Shown in pieces: positions 1 through 9,333 of a stretch of 64,000 bases of DNA. Numbering within the stretch: the first letter of the stretch is position 1; every line of letters begins with the position of its first letter. The notes under the pieces were generated by a model, which was given only the letters and a program-made list of their open reading frames with translations, did no database searches and was not told the DNA's origin. The translations under genes and the position numbers were made by a program. Source of the DNA: Isoetes taiwanensis (lineage: Eukaryota > Streptophyta > Lycopodiopsida > Isoetales > Isoetaceae); contig JAJEKV010000001.1 of NCBI GenBank assembly GCA_021234155.1, positions 31,634,177-31,698,176 of the forward strand. The letters are read 5' to 3'.

Positions 1-65
1 CATGTCAATCAAGATGACACCAGTAGTTAGGTCTCTTTAAAGTTCGAAAAGAAACCCACGAGGTA

Positions 66-1228
66 TTGAAATGGGTGTTCAATCAAACTGACATCCCGAG
101 TCTAATATCTAGATTCGAGGGAGGGAAAAAATTGCAAGTAGATCACTATGGATCTTACAAAGTAATTTTTCACTTGGCGTCTGATTTAAAAACTGAGAAA
201 GCAATGTACAACATAAGTGGAGGAGGACAAGGAACATGCAAAAGTTGTCTGTACTGCAATCATGCAAGGAAGTCAAGTACTGGGAAGACTGTTTCAACCT
301 TGTCCCTTAACCAAGCAAATGCTCCTAATAGAGGAGAAGAAGATCCCAAGTTCCATGGCATTTTCCCCATTCCATTAGAGAGGGTTCATATCTGCACTTT
401 GCACGGCTTTGTGAGAATATGATATTTTTGAGCTGCAGATTCGTGTGGAACATTTCAGACAAGAAGAGAAGAGAGGAAGGAATTCGTAGAGTTGAACATG
501 TTCTATCAGAAGCAGGTTTGCATAGTGGCAATGTAAGATTAGAGCTCGATGAGAAACGGGCAGGAAGAACAAGTGTGCCTCGTAAGGTGTCAATTGGAGG
601 GGTGAAAGCTCGACGCTTCATAAAGAATCATAGAGAGGCTCTGAACGGAAACCAGATGGGAGAAAAGGTCTATGAATTTGGAAAATTGCTGGTTGATGCG
701 GAGCAGGACCGCACAGATGGCGTTCGTTCGGCATTGAGGAAAAAAAAAGCATGGGATGCATTGTCTGAATTGTTCCCATACATTCAGAGAATGGACCTCA
801 CAGCGAATAACAAATTTATTAAAGCTTTCATAGACGCATGGGGAGAGAGTGAAGTCACGCACTACTTGCACATCTTTTGGGCTCATGCACCTTGGTTTTT
901 TAGGAAGTATGGAAGCCTAGCAGTGTGGAGTGCACAAGGCATGGAGAAGTCGCATAAACAAGCTAAAATAGCCTTTCATCGTAACACTCAAAGAGGGGGT
1001 GGAAATGTGGGAACCAACCCTCTAAGACAGATGACAGAGTGGTTTTATAGAAGGGCGATGGCTAAATATGACAAGAAGGTCGCTTTAAGGAGCAACCCAG
1101 AAGTCGTAAACACCATTGGCATAATGCTGAAGAGAAAACGGAAAGTTGCTTGGCAAAATTCTAGGGCCCCACTAGCATCGCAACAGTGGAGATCTAAGAG
1201 ACAAAGAATCGGTAAAGTATACTTGTAA
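66..1228 (+). pseudogene. Transposase-like ORF in two frames
   Basis: Two overlapping open frames, 66-422 and 419-1228, read as one protein if one frame change is allowed near 405-420. The first ends after ICTLHGFVRI and the second continues the same kind of sequence. The first half has a CxxC-type cluster (CKSCLYC) and the second ends in a basic tail (KRKRKVAW, SKRQR) that could be a nuclear signal. The motif GMEKSHKQAK followed by a WFYRR segment resembles the C-terminal part of uncharacterised eukaryotic DDE/RNase-H-like transposase proteins, but I cannot name the superfamily. The left end is cut by the window edge, so the N-terminus may be missing. A perfect 15-bp-arm palindrome starts 13 nt after the stop. 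It could be the transposase of an element that also contains the minus-strand ORFs to its right; that is inference only. Confidence 0.5.
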
Positions 1229-1240
1229 TGTGTAGCATGT

Positions 1241-1303
1241 TCACACGACGCGAAGTACTTGCCTCCAACCTTGTTTGCACAACTGTAGCTTCGCGTCGTG
1301 TGA
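1241..1303. repeat. Palindrome H1 (TCACACGACGC family)
   Basis: Perfect 15-bp arms TCACACGACGCGAAG / CTTCGCGTCGTGTGA around a 33-nt loop. This is the best-preserved member of a family of at least eight palindromes between 1.2 and 8.9 kb. A fragment of a second unit (catacggcgcgaac...gtcgtgtga) follows at about 1317-1341. Confidence 0.9.
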
Positions 1304-1422
1304 TCTTATTTGTATCATACGGCGCGAACAGTCGTGTGAAGCTTTACAAGATAATAATAAAAAAAGGTTACTTTTGATTAAAGTTGTGAAAGATGTTACA
1401 TTGAAAAACAAAATACAACGAC

Positions 1423-1894
1423 TCATTGTTGCTCCAGTGCGAGCTCTTCTTCATTATCTTCATCATCATCATCAGCTCCGTCCTCGTCTTCGTCTTCATC
1501 TCTTCCCCTTAAGCGAGCAATCACCCTATCCAAACGTTCCTCCAATCTGTCCACCATCTCTTTGTACATGTCCCGCTCCTGTCCCAATAGCACAACGTGT
1601 TCTTCTGCCTGAATTAGCATCCTCGTTGCCGTCATAACCACCTCAGTGCAGTTGTTGGGGCATGTCATCCTGTCCAGCCTTCTATTCAACCACTGATTTG
1701 CCTCTCCTCTCTCTGAAGCATGAGAAGGTTGAATTCATTCTCTTCTTCTTTCTCGCTGAATTGTAACGGCGTTTTTTCCTTTAGAAGATCATCTTGCTCC
1801 TTCAACCTCTTCATTAGAACACCCAACACTATGTCGAAGGGAGTTCTATCCTCTTGCGTTTTCCATTATCAGCGGTTGAGGATGTGGAGGCCAT
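1423..1894 (-). pseudogene. Small Ser-rich/coiled-coil ORF, paralog A
   Basis: Starting at an ATG at 1894 the frame gives a Ser/Thr-rich start (MASTSSTADNGKRKR), then after a frame change a segment with VLMKRLKEQDD, then after another frame change an ORF (1423-1689) rich in Arg/Glu heptads (RLEERLDRVIARLRG) ending in a very acidic Asp/Glu tail. The MKR(F/L)KE core recurs in paralogs C and D to the right and weakly in B, so these are tandem copies of one small gene. No known domain was recognised; a coiled coil is the only visible structure. The two frame changes mean it is either a pseudogene or contains residual sequencing indels. Palindrome H1 lies 120 bp past its 3' end. Confidence 0.45.
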
Positions 1895-2120
1895 AGATGA
1901 CAAATGGGAGGGACGTTAAGATTATAGAAGTGAGGAGCAAAGGCTCTAATAGGCGGAAGGAGCACAATGCAAGGACCTCAATTTATACATATTAGCGCTT
2001 GAACATATTAAACACACTTTCGGCCGCCGCCGACGGTCGAAGCGGATTCTCGGTTGTCCGCTAGAACACATTAATGGTACTTGTCCATTTGGAACACATT
2101 AATAACTATTCTAACTACAT

Positions 2121-2194
2121 CAGATATCACACCACGCTGAAATCGCACATCGAGCTTTAAAACCCTATGAAGGGTTTCGCTTTGTGTGATCTGG
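2121..2194. repeat. Palindrome H2 (degenerate)
   Basis: Imperfect arms CAGATATCACACCACGC / GCTTTGTGTGATCTGG flank about 40 nt. It belongs to the same family as H1 by the TCACAC...GTGTGA ends, but the arms have diverged. It lies about 145 bp beyond the 3' end of paralog B on the minus strand. Confidence 0.6.
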
Positions 2195-2337
2195 CTTTTG
2201 TCATTCTCTATCACGGATATTGAAAATTAAAAATAGGAAACGTAATATTCGACACATTTGTCAAAAACTTTTCCCATTGAGAAATAAAACCAATTACAAA
2301 CATTAAAAAACGGCCCCTCTAGGAGGAGCCCGATGCC

Positions 2338-2753
2338 TATGATCGCCGGGCAAGCTCTTCACGGAGGGCGTTGATAATTTTTTTCTGCTCCTCCAACATG
2401 ATTGCCTGCCCCGCAACCACGCGTTCTCATATTCCGCAACCTTATCTTCCCGGCTCATCGAGTTGGGCTCGGCAGCCTCTCCCCGCTTCGATTGCGGCCC
2501 TAAGCCTCTCTTGGAGGTTATATCTGCGTGGCGCCAATTAGCGGTCTAAAGCAAGGCGTGATTGTCGCGCACTAAAATCACCTCCCTGTAGAAGGCGGCC
2601 TTTTCCTCTGCCGCAACCAGCTTGGCGACGTCTTCATCATTCTTTTCTTTTAGAAGGCGGATCCGTTCCTCCGCTTCAGCACGAATGTTCTGAATTTCCT
2701 TGACCAAAACTTGAGACAAGATCTCTACAGGGATGGAACTGAGCCGAGGCCAT
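2338..2753 (-). pseudogene. Small coiled-coil ORF, paralog B
   Basis: An ATG at 2753 starts MASAQFHPC; a shifted frame then gives PVEILSQVLVKEIQNI followed by a strongly helical Glu/Lys/Arg stretch (AEERIRLLKEKNDEDV). After an in-frame stop near 2546 coding-like sequence goes on in another frame to LEEQKKIINALREEL and a stop near 2339. The segment EILSQVLVKEIQ occupies the place of the MKRFKE core in paralogs A, C and D, so it is a divergent member of the same tandem family. No named domain; a coiled coil is likely. At least two frame disruptions. Confidence 0.35.
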
Positions 2754-3215
2754 TGAAAGTGATGGGAGAAACAGGAGAGATGGCTGAGGGCGGATGTGGT
2801 AGAACAGAGATGGCGGATAGGAGAAGACAAAGGCCTCCGACGTTTTATATAGAAACTAGAGATACGTTGGAATCTACTTTCCAGATGCCGATAAAGTTGT
2901 GTAATAATCCTACGAGGCGAAATTATAGCATGCAATTAGGCAACGGTAGCCTATGTTCGCATCATGGGATCCGTCATATCCTAGCCGTACTGTATGCAGG
3001 CCGTACAAAAGACAGTGTTATTGTGGCAAATAAGATGCCACGTCCTTGGCATGACGTTGTCATCCACAAGCCACGTATGTGAATAGACGTTGTCATCCAC
3101 ATGCAAATTCGCATTTACCTGCAAGTTATCACATAATCTAGCTAGATATTTGTGTTACATATACTTTTCCATTAATAAATTATGAATTTATACATACAAC
3201 GAGGTGTACGTTGTG

Positions 3216-3286
3216 GAGATCATCGACGCCTTGAAATCCATTGATTGCTACCTAATTGCAAGAATGGCATTTCGGCGTCGGTGATC
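3216..3286. repeat. Palindrome H3
   Basis: Arms GATCATCGACGCC...GAAAT and ATTTCGGCGTCGGTGATC around a loop containing ATTGATTGCTACC. The loop is nearly identical to that of H5 (4143-4212) because both lie in a local tandem duplication; loops of the other palindromes are unrelated. Confidence 0.75.
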
Positions 3287-3399
3287 TTTTAATAAAACAA
3301 AACAAGAGAACGATAGAAGCAAGAAACGAGCAAATTTTTCTTTGAAACAAAAAATATATATACAATGGCTACGGATCTTCATGATCCCGTAGCCCCGTA

Positions 3400-3732
3400 A
3401 AGCTCAAGCGTTCTCATCCTCCTCTCCAAGCAGCCAAGCTTCTTCTCCATATCTTCTAGCTACCGAAATATTGTGTGCAAGCTTAAACGCCGGAATCTTT
3501 ACTGGCCATATTGGCCCTCGCAGACTGGGTTAATGTTGCCGCTGAAGCTCAAGGTCTCGCCATGCAGCAGCCCCTCGTGAATTCTATTAGTCCACCGCCT
3601 ATCTTTCTACGACGGGTACGGGCTGTTTTTCCGCGGAACCTTCTTGAATCTCTTCATCACCACAAAGAAGGGTGATGTCCGCTGGCAGCCCTGGGGCGCC
3701 GGCCGCTTACCGGAGGAGGATGAAGATGCCAT
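3400..3732 (-). pseudogene. Small Ser-rich ORF, paralog C
   Basis: From an ATG at 3732: MASSSSSGKRPAPQ, then VVMKRFKKVP, then a stop soon after. The start (poly-Ser plus KRP) and MKRFK core match paralog D closely, so this is its tandem duplicate. The rest of the unit (to about 3400) is only recognisable at DNA level. No functional assignment possible. The stop right after the core suggests it is broken. Confidence 0.4.
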
Positions 3733-3917
3733 CGGAGGAGAAGGCTACAGGCAAGGGGAGAAGATGAGCGTATATGGAAGGCGGAAGAGGATCGAGGAGA
3801 AGGCGAAGGCGAAGGCGAAGGCGGAGAAGATGAGCGTATGGGCTAAAGACTAAGAGGACGGAGGTCGGCTGCAAGATAGAAGGTCTTCTATTTATAACAG
3901 GGATTTCGTAGTAGCTT

Positions 3918-3981
3918 GAGTCACACGACGCGAAGGATGCCGTGGGTCGGAAAATTGACCGTTACTTCTCGCGTCGTGTGA
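3918..3981. repeat. Palindrome H4
   Basis: Arms GAGTCACACGACGCGAAG and CTTCTCGCGTCGTGTGA with a loop that contains its own small inverted repeat (GGTC...GACC). Same outer arms as H1, different loop. Confidence 0.85.
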
Positions 3982-4142
3982 GGAAAAAAGGACATATTTC
4001 TTTCTAACGCCTTTTCTTCCGCAGAAAGCTCGGTGTGATAATTTTATTGATAATTTCGTGATACAATCTATACATAAGTAATTTTACCGATACATAACTA
4101 AAGATAGAACTTCTCATTGAAGCAAAATAGAATCGGCATGGA

Positions 4143-4212
4143 GATCACACGACGCCGAAATCCATTGATTGCTACCTAATTGCAAGCAAGGCATTTCGCG
4201 GCCGTGGTGATA
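4143..4212. repeat. Palindrome H5
   Basis: Arms GATCACACGACGCCGAAATCC and GGCATTTCGCGGCCGTGGTGAT. Its loop matches that of H3 as part of the tandem duplication. Confidence 0.75.
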
Positions 4213-4412
4213 TTTTAATAAAACGTAACATACATTGGAACAACAGATAGATAGAAGCAAAAATAGAGAAAACTTTTCTTTGAAGCAAAAATAGATAGAT
4301 ACAACGGCTAGGGATCTTCATGATCCTCTAGCTGATTTTCATGTCCCGCAAATGAAGCCGTAAGGTCGCTGCGTTCTCATCCTCCGCGGCTGGAGCTTCT
4401 TCTCCATATCTT

Positions 4413-4713
4413 CTAAGGCCCCTCGAAAATCATGTGAGCGCTTTCAACCGCCGCCCTGCTATGCTCGTCACGCCTCTTGGTACATGGCGAATGTTTCCAC
4501 GAGCTCAACGCCTCTATTTCGTCGTCGGCAGCAGCTCCCTCGTGAAGGCTAATCTGTCCGACCGCCTCATTGTTCTCGGCGACGAGGCGGTTGTTTTCAT
4601 CATGGATCTCCTTGAATCTCTTCATCACCACCGCAAGGGTGATGTCCACGCAGCTCGGGGCCGGGAGTGCTATCTTGGCGTGGTCGCTTGCTAGAGGAAG
4701 ATGATGATGCCAT
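4413..4713 (-). pseudogene. Small Ser-rich/coiled-coil ORF, paralog D
   Basis: ATG at 4713 gives MASSSSSSKRPRQ; one frame change later the sequence reads DITLAVVMKRFKEIHDENN and continues open to a stop at 4413. The product would be about 100 residues: Ser/Lys/Arg-rich N-terminus (possible nuclear signal), then an amphipathic helix with Asn/Glu-rich heptads. It is the best-preserved of the four paralogs A-D. No similarity to a named family was recognised. Only one frame disruption separates it from an intact small protein. Confidence 0.45.
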
Positions 4714-4811
4714 CGGAGCGTATGGTGGAAGGCGGAAGCCGGAAGTAGAAGATGAGCGATATGGAAGGCGATCGGAGGTCAGCGTGGACATCGATCTTCT
4801 ATTTATAACAT

Positions 4812-4846
4812 GAGTCACACGAAGTTGCTTCTCGGCGTCCGTGTGA
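4812..4846. repeat. Palindrome H6 (internally deleted)
   Basis: GAGTCACACGA followed after a short gap by CTCGGCGTCCGTGTGAGG. The outer ends match the family but the left arm and loop are shortened. Confidence 0.6.
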
Positions 4847-5069
4847 GGAATAAATAAATTAATTGTCTTTTTCCAATAATATTTCATTTCTTCGAGATAG
4901 ATATCACCCACGCCGAAAACCTAGATATGACAGTAAAATCGGACTAATGTATTTCATGATGTGAATAAATACAAATAAAATAATTTTTATTAGGAATTTC
5001 GAAGGACAATCAGTACATAAATAATTTTACCGATACAAGTTGAAAAACATATAACTTCCAATTTCTCAA

Positions 5070-6493
5070 GCTTAAGCCGTCAATTTCATGCTCTTTCAAT
5101 CCCCTCACCAAGACCGATCCAACAAGGCAATGACTTCCATGTTATCGACCCCAGCTTCCAACCTTGGGTGAGTCAAGCCGCCAGACTAAAAATTTAACAT
5201 ATTGCTCGCCCAAGCAGACCAGCTTGGTCGCGTCAAAATATTGTAACACAACATCCCACGAATTGCTATCACTCTTTCGTGTTTGATGCCAATTGGGAAT
5301 GGTTCCCGAACATGCATAATGCACGGATGTAATAGACAAACTCTCGCACCTTTTGGACTGAAAGTTACGCTGAAGACGATTATCTCCCCATTAACGAATC
5401 TTGAGATATATCGTAACAATGTAGAGTCCTTCAATCTTTCCCCGCCCCCCGTGCATGTCGGCAAGAAAAATCATCTACTTCCCACAAATAAGAACCCTCA
5501 AGATTATCTTCTTCACATTTATCCTCATCTACCAGGGCTTATCTTTGCCACATTGATCAAAGGGCCCATAAAACCTCAGATCCCGTTGGCGACTTTGCAC
5601 CTGAGACGCTGGAATTCTTCTTCCGTTGGTAGATTCACCTCATCTTGAGCAAATCGAGACTCCAGCCTCTCATAGGCTTCTTTAAGCTTTATAGCATTGT
5701 CGGATAATTAGACACTTCAAACATCTCTTTGTCCAAATCCTCTTCAAAATCTAGGCCTAAGTTTACCCATTCGCCAAGGTATTGATAAGCTCGTCTTCCC
5801 CTAGCACACATTCAGTAACAAAGACGGGTTCCTCAAGATATCACTTAGCAATAAGTATTCTTTGCCTTCCACTAAAATTGGCGCTATGTCGGACAACTTC
5901 TTTTCATCCTCATCCCCATCCTCATCACCTTCGTAATCATCTCCCTCCTCCGTTCACCCAAGGCCAAGTCGTCGGGGCTAAAACTCCTACATTCTTGCTC
6001 TTCTTCTTGTAGATCTATCTCCATTTCTACGCCATAGTCAGCATCATCACACATAACCGACCCCTTGGCTTAAAGATTTCATTGTTTCCGATTGTATCTT
6101 CGGTTTGGGCGAAAGGTAATGCAATAACTAGCAAATGCAAACGGCAAAGAGAAATAAGATACCTTCTTAAGCACAAGGACGCGAGCCGAGGAGGAGCTCG
6201 TTGTAGCAAAGATTCTTGAAAAACATCTTCCCTGCTTTGCAAATGGGAAGCCGCCTCCTCTAGAGCTGGTTTTGGAATCCACGAGCCGGGACATCCGCAA
6301 AGGACGTCTTGGCGGAGACCAAGCGGTCCGGGTGAAAGCTAAGGCAACCTCGCGATAGCATCCAAGCTCGCATCGTTTGCCATGATGTCCAACTCCTTGC
6401 AATAGAATGGATAAATCGCGGTCGGGCGCAACTTCCTCGTTGTCATGAGGGGCGGATGCATACCATTCCGTGAACTTCACATAACAATCCATG
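5070..6493 (-). pseudogene. Unassigned acidic protein gene, broken, with probable intron
   Basis: Minus-strand coding-like sequence runs from an ATG at 6493 (MDCYVKFTEWYASAPHDNEE) to about 5070, but in several frames. A plausible intron with donor AAG/GTATCT and acceptor TTTGCTAG sits near 6110-6165. Further on are a very acidic stretch (YEGDEDGDEDEKK), a helical segment (AIKLKEAYERLESRF, LPTEEEFQRL) and a C-terminal part containing HVREPFPIGIKHERV in one frame and YFDATKLVCLGEQY in another. I do not recognise a family. The mixture of well-kept amino-acid texture with several frame changes suggests recent decay or uncorrected indels. It is placed between the small paralog family and the histone-like gene, all on the same strand. 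Confidence 0.35.
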
Positions 6494-6614
6494 GCGAAAA
6501 AACGAAAAACAAGAAGATGTTTAGGAGCGGTAAAAGGCCGCACTTTTGAACTCAAGTAGCCGTTTATCGATTATGGAAGGGGACACACCGTTGTGGGGGA
6601 GATTTGTCCGCACA

Positions 6615-6640
6615 TTTTAGGGTTAGGGTTAGGGTTAGGG
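6615..6640 (+). repeat. Short interstitial TTAGGG repeat
   Basis: Four consecutive TTAGGG hexamers (the first preceded by TT) immediately before palindrome H7. The unit is TTAGGG, not the TTTAGGG usual for plants. It may be a trace of end-joining or a chance microsatellite. Confidence 0.85.
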
Positions 6641-6642
6641 TT

Positions 6643-6713
6643 GGATCACACGACGCCGAAGACTACTATGTGCAGCAAAAAGCACAATGCTTGTCTAAGG
6701 CGTGGTGTGATCC
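6643..6713. repeat. Palindrome H7
   Basis: GGATCACACGACGCC / GGCGTGGTGTGATCC arms (14 of 15 pair). The loop contains an inner stem GTGC...GCAC. Confidence 0.85.
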
Positions 6714-6846
6714 TCACGATAACATTAAAAAAAAAAAAATACAAAGTGCGGGCTAGGCTTCTAAGAAAGAAATGGACTAAGAGATTAAGCTTATAAAGCC
6801 ATTACATTAAGAAATATTATACATATGAAAAAAACACAAAGGCACT

Positions 6847-7706
6847 TCACGGCCTTTTTCCGGGGGTCTTTCTTCTTGTTGTATTCAGCCATAAAATTTT
6901 GACCATAGTACTTTCGGATCCCTTATGCGTGAAGACGAGGCGCATGTCCTTGGGCATGATACCACCCGCTTGGCATGTATTGCTGCAAGCTGCGAGTCCT
7001 CGAACGCATCGACACCAACCGCCCGGCCATTTGAAGAGCATTTAAGGCGCTTGCTTGAATTCTCAGAATCGGTATGATGTATCGCACTACACACTCTTGC
7101 GTAATCTCTCTCACGAGCCCCGGCAAATGGGAGACGCTGAATGACCATCTCGCTTTCTTCCGATACTTTAATCTCGCTGGCCCTTTTTAATGCCGCTTCG
7201 TCTTCGCCGCACCACTACCCCTCACCCACCCCAAAGATTTGAGCCTGTTGCTCAACCACTCTTCCTACGCCTCCTCACCCCAAAGATCTCAGGGGCGCTC
7301 CTCGGCCGACTCTTCCTACCGCCTCCTCACATTCCTGGTCGCCTTCCCCTTTCTCGGCGCTGGGCCTCCTCCTTTGATTTGAAGGTTCCGCACCTCCACG
7401 GGAGGAAACAGGAGGAGCAGGAAGAGCAAGAAGAGGCGGCTGCCCAATAATTAATCCGCGTCATATTCTCGCTCGCGGGTCTCTCACATTTTCATCCTCT
7501 CGCTCTCCGAACCGGAGGCACCTCCCTACTTACTCCGAGCTGCTTCTCCCGCCGTCATCGCGGATTCTTTTCCGGGTCTTCGTTAGGGCATGGTGGGAGG
7601 AGAATCTCTGTCGAGAGACTTCGTGAGTCGATGAAGAAGGCGGGCTAATGTAATCACCGGCCTTACACCACTGGATGGATCCTTGCGTTTGCTTAGTTCT
7701 TGCCAT
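6847..7706 (-). pseudogene. Divergent histone H3 (CENH3-like) gene, frameshifted
   Basis: The ATG at 7706 (context GCCATGG) begins MARTKQT, identical to the histone H3 start, then a diverged tail rich in Ser/Arg/Lys. A donor-like GGA/GTAAGT near 7534 suggests an intron. The histone fold follows at 6870-7200 minus: ASEIKVSEESEMVIQRLPF, then LVREITQECVVRY, ALNALQMA, FEDSQLAAIHAKRV and IMPKDMRLV. These match, in order, the alpha-N/alpha-1, alpha-2, loop-2 and alpha-3 landmarks of H3 (LPF..LVREI, LALQEA, FEDTNLCAIHAKRV, IMPKD). Loop 1 is longer than in canonical H3, as in centromeric CENH3. Three 1-nt frame changes, near runs of G, interrupt the fold, so it is a pseudogene or carries sequencing indels. 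Neighbour on the same strand is a BAH-domain gene. H3-family assignment is firm; CENH3 identity is inference. Confidence 0.72.
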
Positions 7707-8155
7707 GGCTTCTCGGGGATGGCGCTTTTATACTACTTAACACCGACAAAAAATAGACAACTGGCAAGAGATAAATAGTAAAAACAGAAGTTAAAGTAAA
7801 ATATGATGGTAACGTTTTAAATAATTGTATGGAACCCTAAAAAATATCGGACAAAATACGGAACCCTAAAAAACATCGACGTAAAACACAAATAAAACCG
7901 AGATTCAAAGCGCTAGCCGATAGACAATTTCTTGTTGATCGCGAACTCACTAAACTTTACATTTCCCTCTTGCCTCAGAACCAACCCTAATGCCATCAAT
8001 AAAATAATGGAAGTCGCCAAAGAATCTCCTCTGTCTCCATTAGCACTCTTAGCTCGATAATGGCCATTCGCTTTCCATGGTGGCCGTATAAATGACTTCC
8101 TCCCCTCTCCATACTCGAATATCCATCGACGACGGAGTGTCTCATTATATGGTCC

Positions 8156-9333
8156 TCAAACGGCTCCCAAAAAGTTGTGCAGCCTCTCTTTTTCTCGTTT
8201 CCTTCGTTCTAGTTGACAATTAACGATAAATATTGTTTTGGAAGAAAGTATCTCGAACTTAAAGGAGGACTTAACTACGCTGACCTCTGTTAGTTGACCC
8301 GGATGATTCGTGGAATCGAACATCCCAGTGTCGGAACCAAAAAATAAGCCATCCACAAAATCGCCCGAGGGAGAAAGCACGTATATGTCTTCTGAGTTTT
8401 TCGAACTTCCCGCCATCATCACGAATATGTTAGCAAATACCTCAAACGGTGTGAAGATTTTGAAACTCATCCTCACGCCTCCGTTTTCAGACATTCCCGC
8501 TTGCACCTCGTCAGCCATGCATTTCTTCATTGCAATTACATTGTTCTCATTAGTCTGTGGCTTACAAAGTTCACTTAAAGGGGGCAATTCAACCGGCCTC
8601 AAGCTCGGTTTCCTGACCTTTACGTTATAATCATGTCCGTAAAACCAGATGCCTATACCCCGCAAGGTCACGGCATCCATACCTTGGAAAAGGACAATTC
8701 CGATGTCTATGTGATACACGACAAGTACACTACTAATACTTTCGGCCGGAATGACATCCACGACGTCTGATAAACATAAACCTGCACAATAAATTTGTTT
8801 GTAAACACGTGTCAACGAAAGAAATGAAAAGATAAGGAGATCACACGACGCAAAACTATCTCTACGCAGCTTAAGTAGGCGGCGGCAACTAGCTTCGGCG
8901 TCGTGTGATCCGCTTAAGGTGGTTACCATTTTGCGGGCAATTTTGGGAAGTCGCTTTTGGTGGAGATTAGCTCTTTGGCCATATCAGAAGGGGTATATGC
9001 ATGTCGTATTGTTATACTTTCCACTTTCCGGCCGCTAGAATTCAACTTGAACTCTTTTATCCTACCTATCCAATGTGTCCGCACGTCTGATCGCCTTTGT
9101 CGCTTAACTCTATGCTCGCCCCTCGTTGATGGCAGCATACTCACCCACGAACCTATTGAGACAAAACCTCCCACTTCTTGACCTTGGGAGTTCTGTAAAT
9201 GGGGCAAGAACACAGAAATTACAGGAGACATGGATTGCAGATGAGGAGTGAAGGCGGAGAGGATGCACGTAGAGGCGCCGGAGTGACAGTACAGAAGTTT
9301 GGCGCCAAAATTTGACAAGGGAGTTGGTGACAC
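8156..9333 (-). pseudogene. BAH-domain protein gene (two exons, probably decayed)
   Basis: Two open stretches, 8923-9333 and 8156-8781, look like exons of one protein. The first has VGGFVSIGSWV and THWIGRIKEFKLNSSGRK followed by RHAYTPSDMA, the core of a bromo-adjacent-homology (BAH) domain. The second starts with LCLSDVVDVIPAESI and VYHID, the usual BAH C-terminal half. BAH domains bind nucleosomes or histone tails. Between them is a candidate intron with acceptor tttattgtgcag at 8782 and a donor near 8935 (AAATG/GTAACC), but the reading phases do not match exactly, so the join is uncertain. Palindrome H8 lies inside this intron. The C-terminal part (LERRKREKERLHNFL) ends at 8156; more coding-like sequence continues in another frame to about 7915. 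Confidence 0.6.
8837..8912. repeat. Palindrome H8 (inside BAH-gene intron)
   Basis: Arms GGAGATCACACGACGC and GGCGTCGTGTGATCC around a loop different from all the others. Its intronic place shows these palindromes can sit in transcribed DNA without breaking an exon. Confidence 0.85.

Larger units (their letters stand above)
3200..4850. repeat. Tandem duplication of ~0.93 kb (paralog C / paralog D units)
   Basis: The stretch 3200-3870 is recognisably repeated at 4130-4800. Shared landmarks are the palindrome with the same loop, the run ttttaataaaac, the segment ggatcttcatgatcc, the phrase agcttcttctccatatcttct, and the minus-strand ATG with its poly-Ser codons. Each unit carries one small minus-strand ORF. 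The copies have diverged substantially, so the duplication is old. Confidence 0.75.

Noticed and set aside
6039-6242. Separate minus-strand gene at 6027-6242
   Set aside because: It is one frame of the multi-frame unassigned gene; a splice site cuts through it.
1241-8912. Integron attC sites for the palindrome family
   Set aside because: Architecture is reminiscent, but the attC core sequences, an integrase and a bacterial context are all missing; introns show a eukaryotic setting.
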